The position numbers and the translations under genes are program-made. DNA of 64,000 bases from a marine actinobacterium MedAcidi-G3. GTDB taxonomy: Bacteria > Actinomycetota > Acidimicrobiia > Acidimicrobiales > Poriferisodalaceae. The stretch spans positions 62,001 to 126,000 of the forward strand of contig JUEP01000003.1 of NCBI GenBank assembly GCA_000817105.1, given 5' to 3'. Under the pieces are notes generated by a model that worked only from the letters and a program-made list of their open reading frames with translations, was not told the origin of the DNA and searched no databases. This document shows positions 27,996 through 37,316 of the stretch, piece by piece; position 1 is the stretch's first letter, and every line of letters begins with the position of its first letter.

Positions 27996-29400
27996 CTACG
28001 GCCACCTCAATCATCGTTCTGGTTTCGTTACCAGCAACTTTCGCCTCAAATTCTTCCCGGAACAGAGTTAGCGCGGAATGAATTGGGGCAAAGGCAGATG
28101 GGCCAACAAAGCAAATTGTGGTCATCCGATAAGGAAAAGGAACAGCCTCAATACCTTTGTCCGGTACCGCCGCATGAGGGAATTCGCCAGGGCAGATTGT
28201 TTCTCCAACCTCAATCAATAGTTCAAGGTCTCGCGCAGTTCCTCGACCTGTTACAACTCTGCGAAGTATCTGTTCAAGCCAAGTCCCACCTTCCCGGCAA
28301 GGTACGCACTTACCGCATGATTCGTGGGCATAAAACTTCGTCAAGGTGAGGGCAGCAGCGGGAATATCAGTAGTTTCGTCCATCACCATGATCGCGCCGG
28401 ACCCCAACATCGACCCTTGAGGGCCTACTTGGCTAGCTTCGAATGGCAAATCAAGTTGGTCAGGAGTAAACCAAGGTGCCGAGCCGCCACCAGGCACAAA
28501 CGCTTTCAATTGGTTGTCATCTCGGATCCCGCCACACATGTCGTTGCCGTATAGCAAGTCGCGAAAGGTGGTCGTTCCGTTAACGATTTCATACACGCCT
28601 GGTCTCTTAACATGACCGCTAACTGCGACCATGCGAGTTCCCGGGGAGCTTTCAGTTCCAATGGCCGTGAATGCATCTGCACCATGCTGGACGATCCAAG
28701 GCAGGTTGGCCAAAGTCTCAACGTTGTTAACGATTGTTGGTTGCCCGTAGAGACCTATTGAAGCAGGAAAATATGGCGGTTTTAGCCGCGGCATCCCGCG
28801 GTTTCCTTCGAGGCTTTCGATTAGCGCTGTTTCTTCACCTACTACGTAAGCTCCTGCGCCCCAGTGCAAAACGATGTCAACGGAGAATTCGCTTCCCAAA
28901 ATGTTCTTTCCCACATAGCCGGCTCCATAGGCATCATTTAAGGCTTGAGCGACGCGTTCTTGCGCTACCGCCATTTCACCTCGGATGTAGAGGAAACACT
29001 GACTGAGGCCAACCGCGTAGCAAGCGATCAGGCATCCTTCAATAAGCTGGTGGGGATCCAATTCCATCAAAAGACGGTCTTTATAGGTTCCGGGCTCGGA
29101 CTCATCGCCGTTGACAACTAGGTACCGAGGCCAAACACCCGGCGGGCAAAATCCCCATTTAACGCCAGCGGGAAATCCAGCACCGCCACGGCCAAGCAGA
29201 GTTGCATCTCTAACTTCGTCGTGGACCTCTTCCGGGGTCTTTTTCAGAGCTTTCTTTAGGGCCTGATAACCATCTGTTGCTTCGTATCGCTCAAGCGTGT
29301 GCGAGTCCTCATAATCGAAACGAGCTGTCACAATTCGCGGCGTTTCATTAGCAATGAAACCCGGTGCATGGGCGATTGGAGTCCCAGTCATTTCATTCAC
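27988..29400 (-). CDS. nuoF: Complex I subunit NuoF (NADH/FMN site)
   Basis: A 470-residue flavoprotein that oxidises NADH. The glycine-rich FMN/NADH segment GRGGAGFPAGVKWGF (residues 70-84) is intact, as is the N3 cluster motif ESCGKCVPCREGGTW with the distal cysteine in TICPGEFPHA. It overlaps nuoG by 8 bases and nuoE by one base. Single copy in the window. Confidence 0.97.
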   Translation of the reverse strand: MNEMTGTPIAHAPGFIANETPRIVTARFDYEDSHTLERYEATDGYQALKKALKKTPEEVHDEVRDATLLGRGGAGFPAGVKWGFCPPGVWPRYLVVNGDESEPGTYKDRLLMELDPHQLIEGCLIACYAVGLSQCFLYIRGEMAVAQERVAQALNDAYGAGYVGKNILGSEFSVDIVLHWGAGAYVVGEETALIESLEGNRGMPRLKPPYFPASIGLYGQPTIVNNVETLANLPWIVQHGADAFTAIGTESSPGTRMVAVSGHVKRPGVYEIVNGTTTFRDLLYGNDMCGGIRDDNQLKAFVPGGGSAPWFTPDQLDLPFEASQVGPQGSMLGSGAIMVMDETTDIPAAALTLTKFYAHESCGKCVPCREGGTWLEQILRRVVTGRGTARDLELLIEVGETICPGEFPHAAVPDKGIEAVPFPYRMTTICFVGPSAFAPIHSALTLFREEFEAKVAGNETRTMIEVAVDV

Positions 29401-30008
29401 TAGGATCCTCCATCTTCACTGAACCAAACTGGCGCGACCTTGACGTCTTCAGGGGGTACAGCACCCACGGATCGATCTTCAGGTATATGTTGGCGAATTT
29501 GCGACAAGACTCCATGGTCTGGAACGTCATGATCCGACAGGGCAAGCTCATCAATGAGTTCATCAAATTGATCTGTAGTAACTCTGTATTGGTGTCGATA
29601 GTTAACTTGTAGACAAGGAGCTTCAGTACACGCGGCCTGACATTCCGCGCCTTCTAAAGTGAACAAGCCATCGGGAGTGGTACTGCCAGATTTCACGTTG
29701 AGCCGCGACTCAGCGTGTTTCATCAAGTCACCCGCTCCCATCAGTGCACATGACATTGTCGTGCAGATGTTGATCACATATTTTCCAACTGGGTGGCGTT
29801 TAAACATTTCGTAGAAAGAACACGTGCCGAGCACTTCTGCGCTGGTGGTACCCACTAACTCACCTATCTGCGTCATCGCGTCATCTGTGACCCAGCCTTC
29901 TTGTTCTTGGGCTAAGTGCAATAGAGGAATCATCGCCGAGCGCGGTTTGGGATAGCGCCCGATAATTTCTTCAGCTAGAGCCAAATTTTCATCAGTAAAG
30001 AAGGTCAT
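29400..30008 (-). CDS. nuoE: Complex I subunit NuoE ([2Fe-2S] N1a)
   Basis: A 202-residue thioredoxin-fold subunit. The N1a ligands are Cys82 and Cys87 in CTTMSC, and Cys123 and Cys127 in AECQAACTEAP. It is somewhat longer than typical NuoE because of an acidic C-terminal extension after residue 160. It overlaps nuoD by 4 bases. Confidence 0.96.
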   Translation of the reverse strand: MTFFTDENLALAEEIIGRYPKPRSAMIPLLHLAQEQEGWVTDDAMTQIGELVGTTSAEVLGTCSFYEMFKRHPVGKYVINICTTMSCALMGAGDLMKHAESRLNVKSGSTTPDGLFTLEGAECQAACTEAPCLQVNYRHQYRVTTDQFDELIDELALSDHDVPDHGVLSQIRQHIPEDRSVGAVPPEDVKVAPVWFSEDGGS

Positions 30009-31261
30009 CTATCGACCTCTCCCATAATTGGGTCAATCGATGAAATAACAGCAATAGCGTCAGCCAGAAGGCCCCCATGCATCATGTGCGGGAGGGTTTG
30101 TAGATTTACGAACGAAGGCGCTCGGATGTGCATTCGCTGCGGTTTTGGTCCACCGTCAGATATCAGATAACAGCCTAATTCTCCCCTAGGAGACTCGACA
30201 GATGTGTAAACCTCACCTGACGGAACTTTGAAACCCTCAGTAAAAATTTTGAAGTGGTGTATCAAAGCTTCCATCGACTCGTCGATACGAGCTCTCGGTG
30301 GAGGAGTCACTTTCCTGTCCTCAGTTCGATACGGGCCGTCGGGCATCATTTCTATGCATTGCTCCACAATGCGCATCGACTCTCGAATTTCGTTAAGTCG
30401 TATTGCATAGCGGTCAAATGTGTCACCGTATGTGCCAACCACAATGTCGAAATCAACTTGGTCATAGGCCAGATACGGCATTGCTCGACGCAGATCCCAA
30501 GCGAAACCTGTTGACCGCAAGATGGGGCCAGTGGCACCTAAAGCCAGTGCTTCTTCGGTTGTGATAACTCCAATCCCCTGAGTTCGTTCCCTCCAGATAG
30601 GTTGCCCAGTCATGAGAACATCGAATTGTTCGAGCCGTTCGGGCAGCACCTCAAGAATTTTTTGGATGTCTTCCCTCCACCCATCTGGCAGGTCTGCGGC
30701 GACGCCACCAGGTCTGATGTAATTGTGGTTCATTCGCAAGCCGGTGACCTTTTCGAAGAAACGAAGAACTTCCTCACGTTCTCGCCACCCGTAGATCATC
30801 ATGCCTACAGCTCCTAGATCCATTGCGTTAGTGGCTAGGAACAAGAGGTGCGAAGACATCCGATTCAGCTCACACATAAGCATTCGAATCCAAGTTGCCC
30901 TCTCAGGGATTTCGACTTCGAGCAACGCTTCGACTGCCAGCGAAAATGTCAACTCTGTGAACAACGGCGCTGCGTAGTCCATTCTGGTGACGTTTGTCGG
31001 CCCTTGCAGGTATGTCAGGTCTTCCGCAGTTTTTTCCATGCCTGTATGCAGATAACCGATGACTGGTTTCGAACGCAGGACCGTCTCGCCTTGTAATTCC
31101 ATAGTCACGCGCAGAACGCCATGGGTTGATGGGTGTTGGGGACCCATATTGATGATCATTCGTTCGTCATCGGGGTCGACAACAGAGGCCCGTTCTTCTG
31201 CTTCTGACTCGGACATTCTCAGAACAGCGTCACGATTTCGGAGATGATCTAGGGTGGTCAC
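30005..31261 (-). CDS. nuoD: Complex I subunit NuoD (14-gene cluster)
   Basis: A 418-residue 49-kDa-type subunit. It keeps GPQHPSTHGVLR and the canonical quinone tyrosine Tyr96 in VTRMDYAAPL. Where mitochondrial NDUFS2 has its methylated arginine, 23 residues before that tyrosine, this protein has Thr73 in GYLHTGMEKT, unlike the other NuoD in the window. The start GTG at 31261 overlaps the nuoC stop as GTGA. A longer in-frame start would run into nuoC and is less likely. The C-terminus is MGEVDR. Confidence 0.95.
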   Translation of the reverse strand: MTTLDHLRNRDAVLRMSESEAEERASVVDPDDERMIINMGPQHPSTHGVLRVTMELQGETVLRSKPVIGYLHTGMEKTAEDLTYLQGPTNVTRMDYAAPLFTELTFSLAVEALLEVEIPERATWIRMLMCELNRMSSHLLFLATNAMDLGAVGMMIYGWREREEVLRFFEKVTGLRMNHNYIRPGGVAADLPDGWREDIQKILEVLPERLEQFDVLMTGQPIWRERTQGIGVITTEEALALGATGPILRSTGFAWDLRRAMPYLAYDQVDFDIVVGTYGDTFDRYAIRLNEIRESMRIVEQCIEMMPDGPYRTEDRKVTPPPRARIDESMEALIHHFKIFTEGFKVPSGEVYTSVESPRGELGCYLISDGGPKPQRMHIRAPSFVNLQTLPHMMHGGLLADAIAVISSIDPIMGEVDR

Positions 31262-31800
31262 CGGCCATCTACCGCCTTGAATTGGACCGGAATACGTCCC
31301 AATGAGAAGTCTTTGCGTAACGGATGTCCTTGCCAATCATCAGGCAAAAGAATTGGACTTGGATCAGGATGGCCTTCAAATTCCAAGCCGAACATGTCGT
31401 TAGCTTCTCGCTCCATTGCTTCCGCGCCTGGGTGAATATCTGTAATGGTCGCAACAACTGGGTCGGCCTCGGAAACTTGGAGTCTGATTCGGATTCTCCG
31501 AGATCCATGGACATCAAGCAGATTAACTACGAGTTCGAAACGTTCTCCTGAGATAGTTATTGGCAATGATCGAGTTTCATTTCCTAAATAATCGGCCCCG
31601 CAAAGATCAATACATACGCCGTAGCCTTCGTCCTTCAAAGTTTGGACAAGGTCGTGGTATCCGTCTTTAGTGGGGTGAAGGACAGTCTGACCAGCCGCCG
31701 ATGTCACAGCTGATCCATGAAGCATTTCGACACTTGCTTCAGGAATTTCGGGTTGCTCTGATTCAGTTTCTTCCTCGACCGCCGGGGATAAATCACTCAT
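31258..31800 (-). CDS. nuoC: Complex I subunit NuoC (14-gene cluster)
   Basis: A 180-residue 30-kDa-type subunit with the C-terminal motif [17 protein letters not shown] and [11 protein letters not shown]. The first 25 residues are acidic. It overlaps nuoB by 8 bases and nuoD by 4. Confidence 0.95.
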   Translation of the reverse strand: MSDLSPAVEEETESEQPEIPEASVEMLHGSAVTSAAGQTVLHPTKDGYHDLVQTLKDEGYGVCIDLCGADYLGNETRSLPITISGERFELVVNLLDVHGSRRIRIRLQVSEADPVVATITDIHPGAEAMEREANDMFGLEFEGHPDPSPILLPDDWQGHPLRKDFSLGRIPVQFKAVDGR

Positions 31801-32413
31801 ATAGATCCCCAGTTTTGATAATGACAGGCGCTGGTTGACCGTCTAGCGCCGCTTCCGGCCCAAGTTCGATTTCCGCTCCGCGCCCTGTTTCATCGCGCCT
31901 CTGAGTGAGTTCACCGGTGCGAATTTTTTCGTGCAACGCGAGAATCGCATGCAGCAGCGTTTCTGGTCCTGGCGGACAACCTGGCGCATAAATATCTACC
32001 GGTACTACTTGGTCAACGCCTTGAACAATCGCATAGTTATTGAACATGCCACCGCTAGAGGCACATACACCCATGCTGATAACCCATTTGGGTTCCATCA
32101 TCTGGTCATATATCTGTCGCAAGACAGGCGCCATTTTCTGACTGACTCGACCTGCAACAATCATTAGGTCCGCTTGTCGAGGTGACGCACGAAACGTTTC
32201 CATCCCGTAGCGGGCCATGTCGTAGTGCGCGGTTCCAGTAGCCATCATTTCTATCGCGCAACATGCGAGGCCAAAGGTCGCTGGCATCAGGCTTCGTCGC
32301 CGTGCCCATTTGACCAGCTCTTCTATCGGGGCTGTGATTATGTTGTGGCCAAGCCCAGCGAGTCCATCATCGCCAAGGCCTAGCTTGTGTTTGATATCTG
32401 AAAGGTCTGCCAT
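31793..32413 (-). CDS. nuoB: Complex I subunit NuoB (14-gene cluster)
   Basis: A 206-residue subunit with N2 ligands in [26 protein letters not shown] and [13 protein letters not shown]. It has a C-terminal extension of about 30 residues compared with the other NuoB. Its ATG overlaps the nuoA stop by one base (TAATG). Confidence 0.96.
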   Translation of the reverse strand: MADLSDIKHKLGLGDDGLAGLGHNIITAPIEELVKWARRRSLMPATFGLACCAIEMMATGTAHYDMARYGMETFRASPRQADLMIVAGRVSQKMAPVLRQIYDQMMEPKWVISMGVCASSGGMFNNYAIVQGVDQVVPVDIYAPGCPPGPETLLHAILALHEKIRTGELTQRRDETGRGAEIELGPEAALDGQPAPVIIKTGDLYE

Positions 32414-32889
32414 TACGCCGCCTCGGAATCATCAGCAGCGGTCTCAATCTCGATACGGCCCTCAAGGCCGACCTTTCGAATTGTGGAGGTGGTAGTCCGT
32501 TCGGGGCTAGTTGCCGGAGTTATTAATTGCCGACCTGGTCCCCAATTAAGGCCACCTTTTGCCAGTTCGTAAACAAATGAAAGAAAAAATATGCCAGCAA
32601 AGATGGTCATAGCCACTAGCCCGAACAGACCTAATTCGTCGTTAGCAACCGCCCATGGATACAAGAAAACGATTTCAATATCGAACATGATGAACAGCAT
32701 GGCAACCAGATAGAACTTCACTGGGAATCGTTCTGGTATCGCTACTTGTTCTGTAACGCCACACTCATATGCTGACCTCTTTGCAACGGTGGCTCGTTCT
32801 GGTGCTAGTAGGCGGGAGGCAACAATACTAAGCAGCACAAACAGAACTCCGAGCACTCCTAGAGTTAGGACCGGGAGATACTGCTCCAT
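32413..32889 (-). CDS. nuoA: Complex I subunit NuoA (14-gene cluster)
   Basis: A 158-residue three-helix subunit with the loop [19 protein letters not shown] and the segment [23 protein letters not shown]. The loop carries the cysteine (ECG) common in NADH-linked NuoA, where the other copy has serine (ESG). An Arg/Thr-rich C-terminal tail makes it longer than usual. It starts 23 bases after the membrane protein that ends the cytochrome b/Rieske gene set, so the two complexes may share a transcript. Confidence 0.94.
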   Translation of the reverse strand: MEQYLPVLTLGVLGVLFVLLSIVASRLLAPERATVAKRSAYECGVTEQVAIPERFPVKFYLVAMLFIMFDIEIVFLYPWAVANDELGLFGLVAMTIFAGIFFLSFVYELAKGGLNWGPGRQLITPATSPERTTTSTIRKVGLEGRIEIETAADDSEAA

Positions 32890-32912
32890 CTAAATTTACC
32901 CCTTCCCCTGAT

Positions 32913-33731
32913 TCAGTTCCCCGCTGCTTCTCGGACAGCCCATACGGCTTGATCTCGTCGGTGGAGGTGATAACAACCTAAACCAAAAAGCAATCCAGAG
33001 AAGATAGCTACAAGTGCTGGTCGCAGCCTGAGATTGCCTTGGTCTCGGACCATTACAACGGTATAAATCGGTGCTGCCTGATCTAGTTCCGCGACAGGTA
33101 GCAGAACCTTTCCATCTGCCCCCAATGTGTTCGGGTCAATATCGGCGGTAGGCGTGTAAGGCTGCAGTTGCACAGCGGCATAGTGAGGCCGGCCTCTACT
33201 GGGAATAAAATACTGGGTTAAAGCGTTATCTGGGATTCCAAGTGGCCGGTAGCGTTCTCCGCCGACGCGCATGACCCTATGAACTTGATAGTCAGTAGCA
33301 GCATCAAATAGACAGGTGTTCACTGTCTCAAGACGACGAGGATCACCAGCGCTGCACACAACTGCCGCATCTGCAGTCGCTTGCGCGTCAGCTTCGATTA
33401 CAACTTGCCAGCCGCTGGTTGGTTCACTGGCTAGATCGTTGTTTAGCTCCTGAACTAACTCAACAGGGACAGCTTCGGGATTTGTGCTTACGTGGGTCAC
33501 TTCCCAAGCCGGGCCGTGCCCAACCCATCCGATTCCGAAAAACCACCAGATGATTCCCATTATCAGGTTCCATCCCCACAGACCGGTCCACGCGACAAGA
33601 AAACCAAGTCTGACGCCAAGGTTGGTTGCGAGAAGTAGATACGTCGATCCGCATAAGACAATGATGCTGAGCAATACCGCTAGATAACCGGTAAGGACTG
33701 GGTCCCACCCCACTACAGCGACCAAATTCAT
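32913..33731 (-). CDS. Unknown membrane protein of the quinol oxidase locus
   Basis: I recognise no family. The 272-residue protein has two N-terminal transmembrane segments (about residues 14-38 and 42-66), then a hydrophilic domain of about 160 residues containing two cysteines (in VVCSAGDP and NTCLFDA) that might form a disulfide. A C-terminal transmembrane segment (about 243-261) ends with YHLHRRDQ. The start overlaps the dihaem cytochrome c gene stop by 4 bases, and nuoA follows. The placement suggests an accessory subunit or assembly factor of the cytochrome b/Rieske complex or of complex I. Confidence 0.8.
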   Translation of the reverse strand: MNLVAVVGWDPVLTGYLAVLLSIIVLCGSTYLLLATNLGVRLGFLVAWTGLWGWNLIMGIIWWFFGIGWVGHGPAWEVTHVSTNPEAVPVELVQELNNDLASEPTSGWQVVIEADAQATADAAVVCSAGDPRRLETVNTCLFDAATDYQVHRVMRVGGERYRPLGIPDNALTQYFIPSRGRPHYAAVQLQPYTPTADIDPNTLGADGKVLLPVAELDQAAPIYTVVMVRDQGNLRLRPALVAIFSGLLFGLGCYHLHRRDQAVWAVREAAGN

Positions 33732-34840
33732 TGCTCGTCCTTTGATGTATGCAACTCGGCAAACTGAACAGTTGATTGCTCTGCTGGATCTAGGCCTCGC
33801 TCATACTCCGAGATTGCACGGAGCTCGTCTTGAGTAAGAATTCGCCCAAAACCAGGCATGCCGTAGTTACCCAACCTTGCAAATTCACCATATGCGACAT
33901 TGTCAGCTGCGCCCGAAGTAAGGAAAGCAATTTGATCTTCAATGTCCGGGAACAAACGATCGAGGCTTACAGCGTTGAGAGCCGGGCCATATCGTCCCGA
34001 TCCTGCAGGTCCGGGCATAACTTCCACTACGCCACCATTATTTGGCAGTTGAGCTGGACCTCGCGCCGGCCATCTCGGAGTGTGGCAGCGAGCACAGTGA
34101 AGTTCAAATAAAACTTGTCCTTCGCTTTTTTCCGGATGGGCTGCTATTTCTTTTTCCTTTGCAGCACGTGCTCGTTCAGCGGCTTCCTCGTCTGGGATTC
34201 TTTCTCTCCACATCCACGCGATGAGATTGTCGACTTCTTGAGAAGTCAGAGGTCCACCACCAGGCAATCCCCACGCCGGCATAACCCCCCGGCCATAGTT
34301 CAAAATCTGACGAACTTCATCGACTTCATCTAGCTTCTCCGCATCGGTATCGAAGCGGGTAAAGACCGTGTCGATCGCTGGAGCGCGCCAACTCGTTTTC
34401 ACAATATAAGTGTCCTGGTCACTGAACTGGTTACCGATATCAAGGACGACGGGCGCGTAGTTCGCTCCACCCATGTCGGCACCATGACAAACGACACATT
34501 CAAGTTCCTGCGCAAGCCGCTCACCGGCAGCAGCGGCTCTTTCACCGAAGCCTTGTTCGGCGCCAGCGCGGCGGCCACCTTCTCTCAACCAATAGATAGG
34601 AAGTACCAGCGCGATTATGAGAAGCATTAAAACACCGAATGCTTGAACTCTTTCGAGACGACTTCCTTCAAGAGTTTCATCATCTGGCAATGATCCGCGG
34701 TTTGCAGCCAACTCAATTTCGCTGCCTCGTTCACCTTTACTCCGTCGGATATTGACGAAGACGTATATTGCCCAGCCAACAACCACAATGGCTAAGAGAA
34801 CCATCGCGATCGAGCGTTCGGTTGTGGCGGCGTAAATCAT
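33728..34840 (-). CDS. Membrane-anchored dihaem cytochrome c of the quinol oxidase complex
   Basis: A 370-residue protein with two N-terminal transmembrane segments (about residues 8-30 and 66-84) followed by two cytochrome c domains. Haem motifs are Cys115-x-x-Cys118-His (CVVCH) and Cys249-x-x-Cys252-His (CARCH), with candidate Met ligands in GVMPAWGLPG and NYGMPGFGRIL. It likely takes electrons from the Rieske protein and passes them toward the oxidase, the role played by dihaem QcrC in actinobacteria. It lies 55 bases after the Rieske gene. Confidence 0.9.
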   Translation of the reverse strand: MIYAATTERSIAMVLLAIVVVGWAIYVFVNIRRSKGERGSEIELAANRGSLPDDETLEGSRLERVQAFGVLMLLIIALVLPIYWLREGGRRAGAEQGFGERAAAAGERLAQELECVVCHGADMGGANYAPVVLDIGNQFSDQDTYIVKTSWRAPAIDTVFTRFDTDAEKLDEVDEVRQILNYGRGVMPAWGLPGGGPLTSQEVDNLIAWMWRERIPDEEAAERARAAKEKEIAAHPEKSEGQVLFELHCARCHTPRWPARGPAQLPNNGGVVEVMPGPAGSGRYGPALNAVSLDRLFPDIEDQIAFLTSGAADNVAYGEFARLGNYGMPGFGRILTQDELRAISEYERGLDPAEQSTVQFAELHTSKDEQ

Positions 34841-34895
34841 CTTTTGGTCACTCCCGCCGCGATGCAGTGATTTGAGAAGACAGAGAATGTATTCA

Positions 34896-35747
34896 TCAGG
34901 CGCAGTGGGGCCCTTCTAGGCCTTGACCTGTCGTATCTGTACCAATTGGAGGCCCTTGCGTGGGGCTTCCTGTGTCAATGACAACCTTGTCTCCGTCAAT
35001 AATGACTGGGAATCGGTCCATACCTCTAGGGGCCGGACCAACTTTCTTTTCGCCAACTCGATTGTATTGAGATCCATGACAAGGGCATTCAAACCATTGA
35101 GAGGTGGCACAAGATGGAACTTTGCATCCGAGGTGAGGACACTTTTGCCACAGAGCTACATAACCCATTTTAATGCCGTCTAGCACAGCTCCCGAATAAA
35201 CCGACTCGGCTGCTCTTTGTGTCGCTTCATCCATTGGATAAGGCTGCAAATAGGTTTGTGCCTCAGAGAAATAAGAAAATGTAACGGCCGGTGATGATGA
35301 CGCGATGACATCATTAACAGAGGAAATTGTTCCAATTTTCACCTTGGATCCAAATCCCCCTGTGGGACGCGGCCATAGAAAGGCGATGTTGGCAGCCCCA
35401 AAAGCAGATAAACCCATGGTCATAAGGGTTATTGATGCTCGATTTAAGAATTGCCGCCTGGTCACCCCTATCTCTTCAGGGTCAGGTGGGCTCCAGATTT
35501 CAGGTTCAGTCGGCTCCGGGACTGCCACATCACCCCCGACTCTTGCTAGAGCTACTGAACGTTCGAGTTCTTTGGCCTCATCGCTAACTGGGGCGACCGT
35601 CAATGATCCAGCATCTCGCTTTCGGGTCTCACGAGACAACTGGCCTAGCCCCTGCACATCACTTTTGCGCAAAGATGTGAACCCCACCAATGCCGCTAAA
35701 ACAACAAGCACAGGGATAGCTATGGCGATGATTGTACCGCTGGACAC
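34896..35747 (-). CDS. qcrA: Rieske [2Fe-2S] protein of the cytochrome b complex
   Basis: A 283-residue protein. An N-terminal transmembrane helix (about residues 5-25) is followed by a charged linker, a second helix (about 104-125) preceded by a twin-arginine-like RRQFLN (97-102), and the C-terminal Rieske domain with CPHLGC (Cys203, His205, Cys208) and CPCHGS (Cys221, Cys223, His224). A longer frame starts at 35795 inside the upstream gene. I prefer the GTG at 35747 because AAGGAG lies 7 bases before it. It transfers electrons from quinol to cytochrome c at the outer face. Confidence 0.93.
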   Translation of the reverse strand: MSSGTIIAIAIPVLVVLAALVGFTSLRKSDVQGLGQLSRETRKRDAGSLTVAPVSDEAKELERSVALARVGGDVAVPEPTEPEIWSPPDPEEIGVTRRQFLNRASITLMTMGLSAFGAANIAFLWPRPTGGFGSKVKIGTISSVNDVIASSSPAVTFSYFSEAQTYLQPYPMDEATQRAAESVYSGAVLDGIKMGYVALWQKCPHLGCKVPSCATSQWFECPCHGSQYNRVGEKKVGPAPRGMDRFPVIIDGDKVVIDTGSPTQGPPIGTDTTGQGLEGPHCA

Positions 35748-35758
35748 TGCGCTGCTCC

Positions 35759-36478
35759 TTAGAGGTGAAAGATGCCGTGGAGTCCTGTATCCCACGGGTA
35801 GGTGAAGTTGAAACCTTGGCCCCTAAAGAAGGAACCAATAATTACGAGGACCGCCCAAAACATCAGATGCATTGTCTGCATTGAGATTGCAAATTTGCGA
35901 TCTTCGGGGGCGTTTGAAGGATTGCGATCTATGTAAGGGGCAAAGCCCAACAACACCAAAACGATTCCAGGCAGAGTGACGCCCGCGATCATCGGATCGA
36001 ACATAGTAAGTAGCTCTTGCAGACCTAGGAAATACCAGGGTGCTTTCGAAGGATTCGGAGTTGCATTGTGGTTCGCATACTCCAGCAATGGTGCGTTAAT
36101 AAATAACGAAAAGACGAGTATAAAAGCGGTCAAGAACAGCGCCGCCGTGAACTCCGCAGCAAGGAGATGCGGCCAGACGTGCACCTTGTCACCCGGATTG
36201 GCCTTCACATCCTGGATTGAGCCCGACTTAACTACCGTCAATAATCTATGTGTGTTGCCGCTCGGTCCTGCCATCGCAGGTGGGGCAATAGTAGCTACCC
36301 CGCCACCTGTGGCTGCAGGGGTTCCTCCCTGTTGGCTCTGTTCGAGTAAAGAACGCGGGATAGTTTCGCCGTCGTCGTCGGAATCAGCAGCGGTATTACT
36401 GACGGGGGCTGAGCCTCCGTCCGCTGCCGCTTTGGCTTCTTGACTTCTTTTTAATAAGTGTTCAGGAATTTCAGTCAT
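35759..36478 (-). CDS. petD: Cytochrome b C-terminal subunit (PetD/subunit IV-like)
   Basis: A 239-residue protein with three transmembrane segments after residue 105, corresponding to the C-terminal part of cytochrome b. The quinol-oxidation-site motif, PEWY in most relatives, reads APWY here (residues 146-149, within NPSKAPWYFLGLQELL). The first 75 residues are a hydrophilic extension that opens MTEIPEHLLKRSQ and contains a second similar stretch, TIPRSLLEQSQ (39-49). The same motif opens the monohaem cytochrome c at 38565. The gene lies 22 bases after the N-terminal cytochrome b gene. Confidence 0.93.
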   Translation of the reverse strand: MTEIPEHLLKRSQEAKAAADGGSAPVSNTAADSDDDGETIPRSLLEQSQQGGTPAATGGGVATIAPPAMAGPSGNTHRLLTVVKSGSIQDVKANPGDKVHVWPHLLAAEFTAALFLTAFILVFSLFINAPLLEYANHNATPNPSKAPWYFLGLQELLTMFDPMIAGVTLPGIVLVLLGFAPYIDRNPSNAPEDRKFAISMQTMHLMFWAVLVIIGSFFRGQGFNFTYPWDTGLHGIFHL

Positions 36479-36500
36479 GAGATTGCTTTCAACCGCCTAT

Positions 36501-37298
36501 CTATAGCGGTCCGGAGATTCCGCCATCTTTGCGGACTCTCCAGAAATGAATTGCCAGAAAGATGACAAGGACGAACGGGAGCATCAATACGTGTAATACG
36601 TACCATCGGAGAAGGGTTTCAGCACCGATTTGTTTACCTCCCAAGAGGACAAAGCGAACTTGGTCTCCGAATACCGGAGTGAAACCCATCATGTTTGTAC
36701 CGACCGTTACAGCCCATAGAGATAATTGATCCCAGGGCAGCAGATAGCCAGTAAACGAAAGTAGAAGCGTGAGCTTTAAGAGCATCACGCCAACGATCCA
36801 GTTGAACTCGCGAGGAGCTTTGTATGCACCATGGTAAAAGACTCTCGCCATGTGCAAGAAGGTAGATAGCACCATCAAATGGGCGCCCCATCTATGCATG
36901 TTGCGAACAAGCAATCCAAAGCTCACCTGTGTGTGTAACGACTCTATATCGCTCCACGCAGCCGCAGCTGTCGGGCGATAAAAGAACATGAGGAAAATGC
37001 CCGTAATCGTCAACAAAATAAACAAAAAGAAGCTGAGTCCACCAAGGCAGAGCGTGTAGCTGACTTTCACTGCGTGACGCTTCACCTTCACAGGGTGAAG
37101 GTGATACAGGACGCTATTCATGATCACATAGGACCTGTTCCTAGGGCTGTCGGTGTAACCCTTGCGAAAAATGGAACCTGGGCGAAACACAGACGTCCAA
37201 AACTGGCTGTCTTGCATCCAATCAGCAGCGGCGCTAGCGCCTTGTTGAAGTTTTTCAGGCAGCGATTGCTTGGGCTTTTCGATCATATTTTTTGCCAT
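36501..37298 (-). CDS. petB: Cytochrome b N-terminal subunit (PetB-like), with haem c_i cysteine
   Basis: A 265-residue cytochrome b with four transmembrane helices. Haem b ligands are His135 and His149 (in NMHRWGAHLM and FLHMARVFYHG) and His236 and His251. The 14- and 15-residue spacings are those of b6f and Bacillus-type complexes. Cys84 in YTLCLGGLS aligns with the PetB cysteine that binds the extra haem c_i. Separation from the C-terminal part also follows the b6f/Bacillus plan rather than the single long QcrB of most actinobacteria. A 60-residue hydrophilic N-terminus precedes the core. Confidence 0.94.
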   Translation of the reverse strand: MAKNMIEKPKQSLPEKLQQGASAAADWMQDSQFWTSVFRPGSIFRKGYTDSPRNRSYVIMNSVLYHLHPVKVKRHAVKVSYTLCLGGLSFFLFILLTITGIFLMFFYRPTAAAAWSDIESLHTQVSFGLLVRNMHRWGAHLMVLSTFLHMARVFYHGAYKAPREFNWIVGVMLLKLTLLLSFTGYLLPWDQLSLWAVTVGTNMMGFTPVFGDQVRFVLLGGKQIGAETLLRWYVLHVLMLPFVLVIFLAIHFWRVRKDGGISGPL

Positions 37299-37316
37299 CT
37301 AAATTCCGCCTATTCC

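Noticed and set aside
31262-31336. N-terminal extension of the second NuoD into nuoC
   Set aside because: Same situation: a GTGA overlap at 31261 gives a natural start, and the extension is unlike the family.
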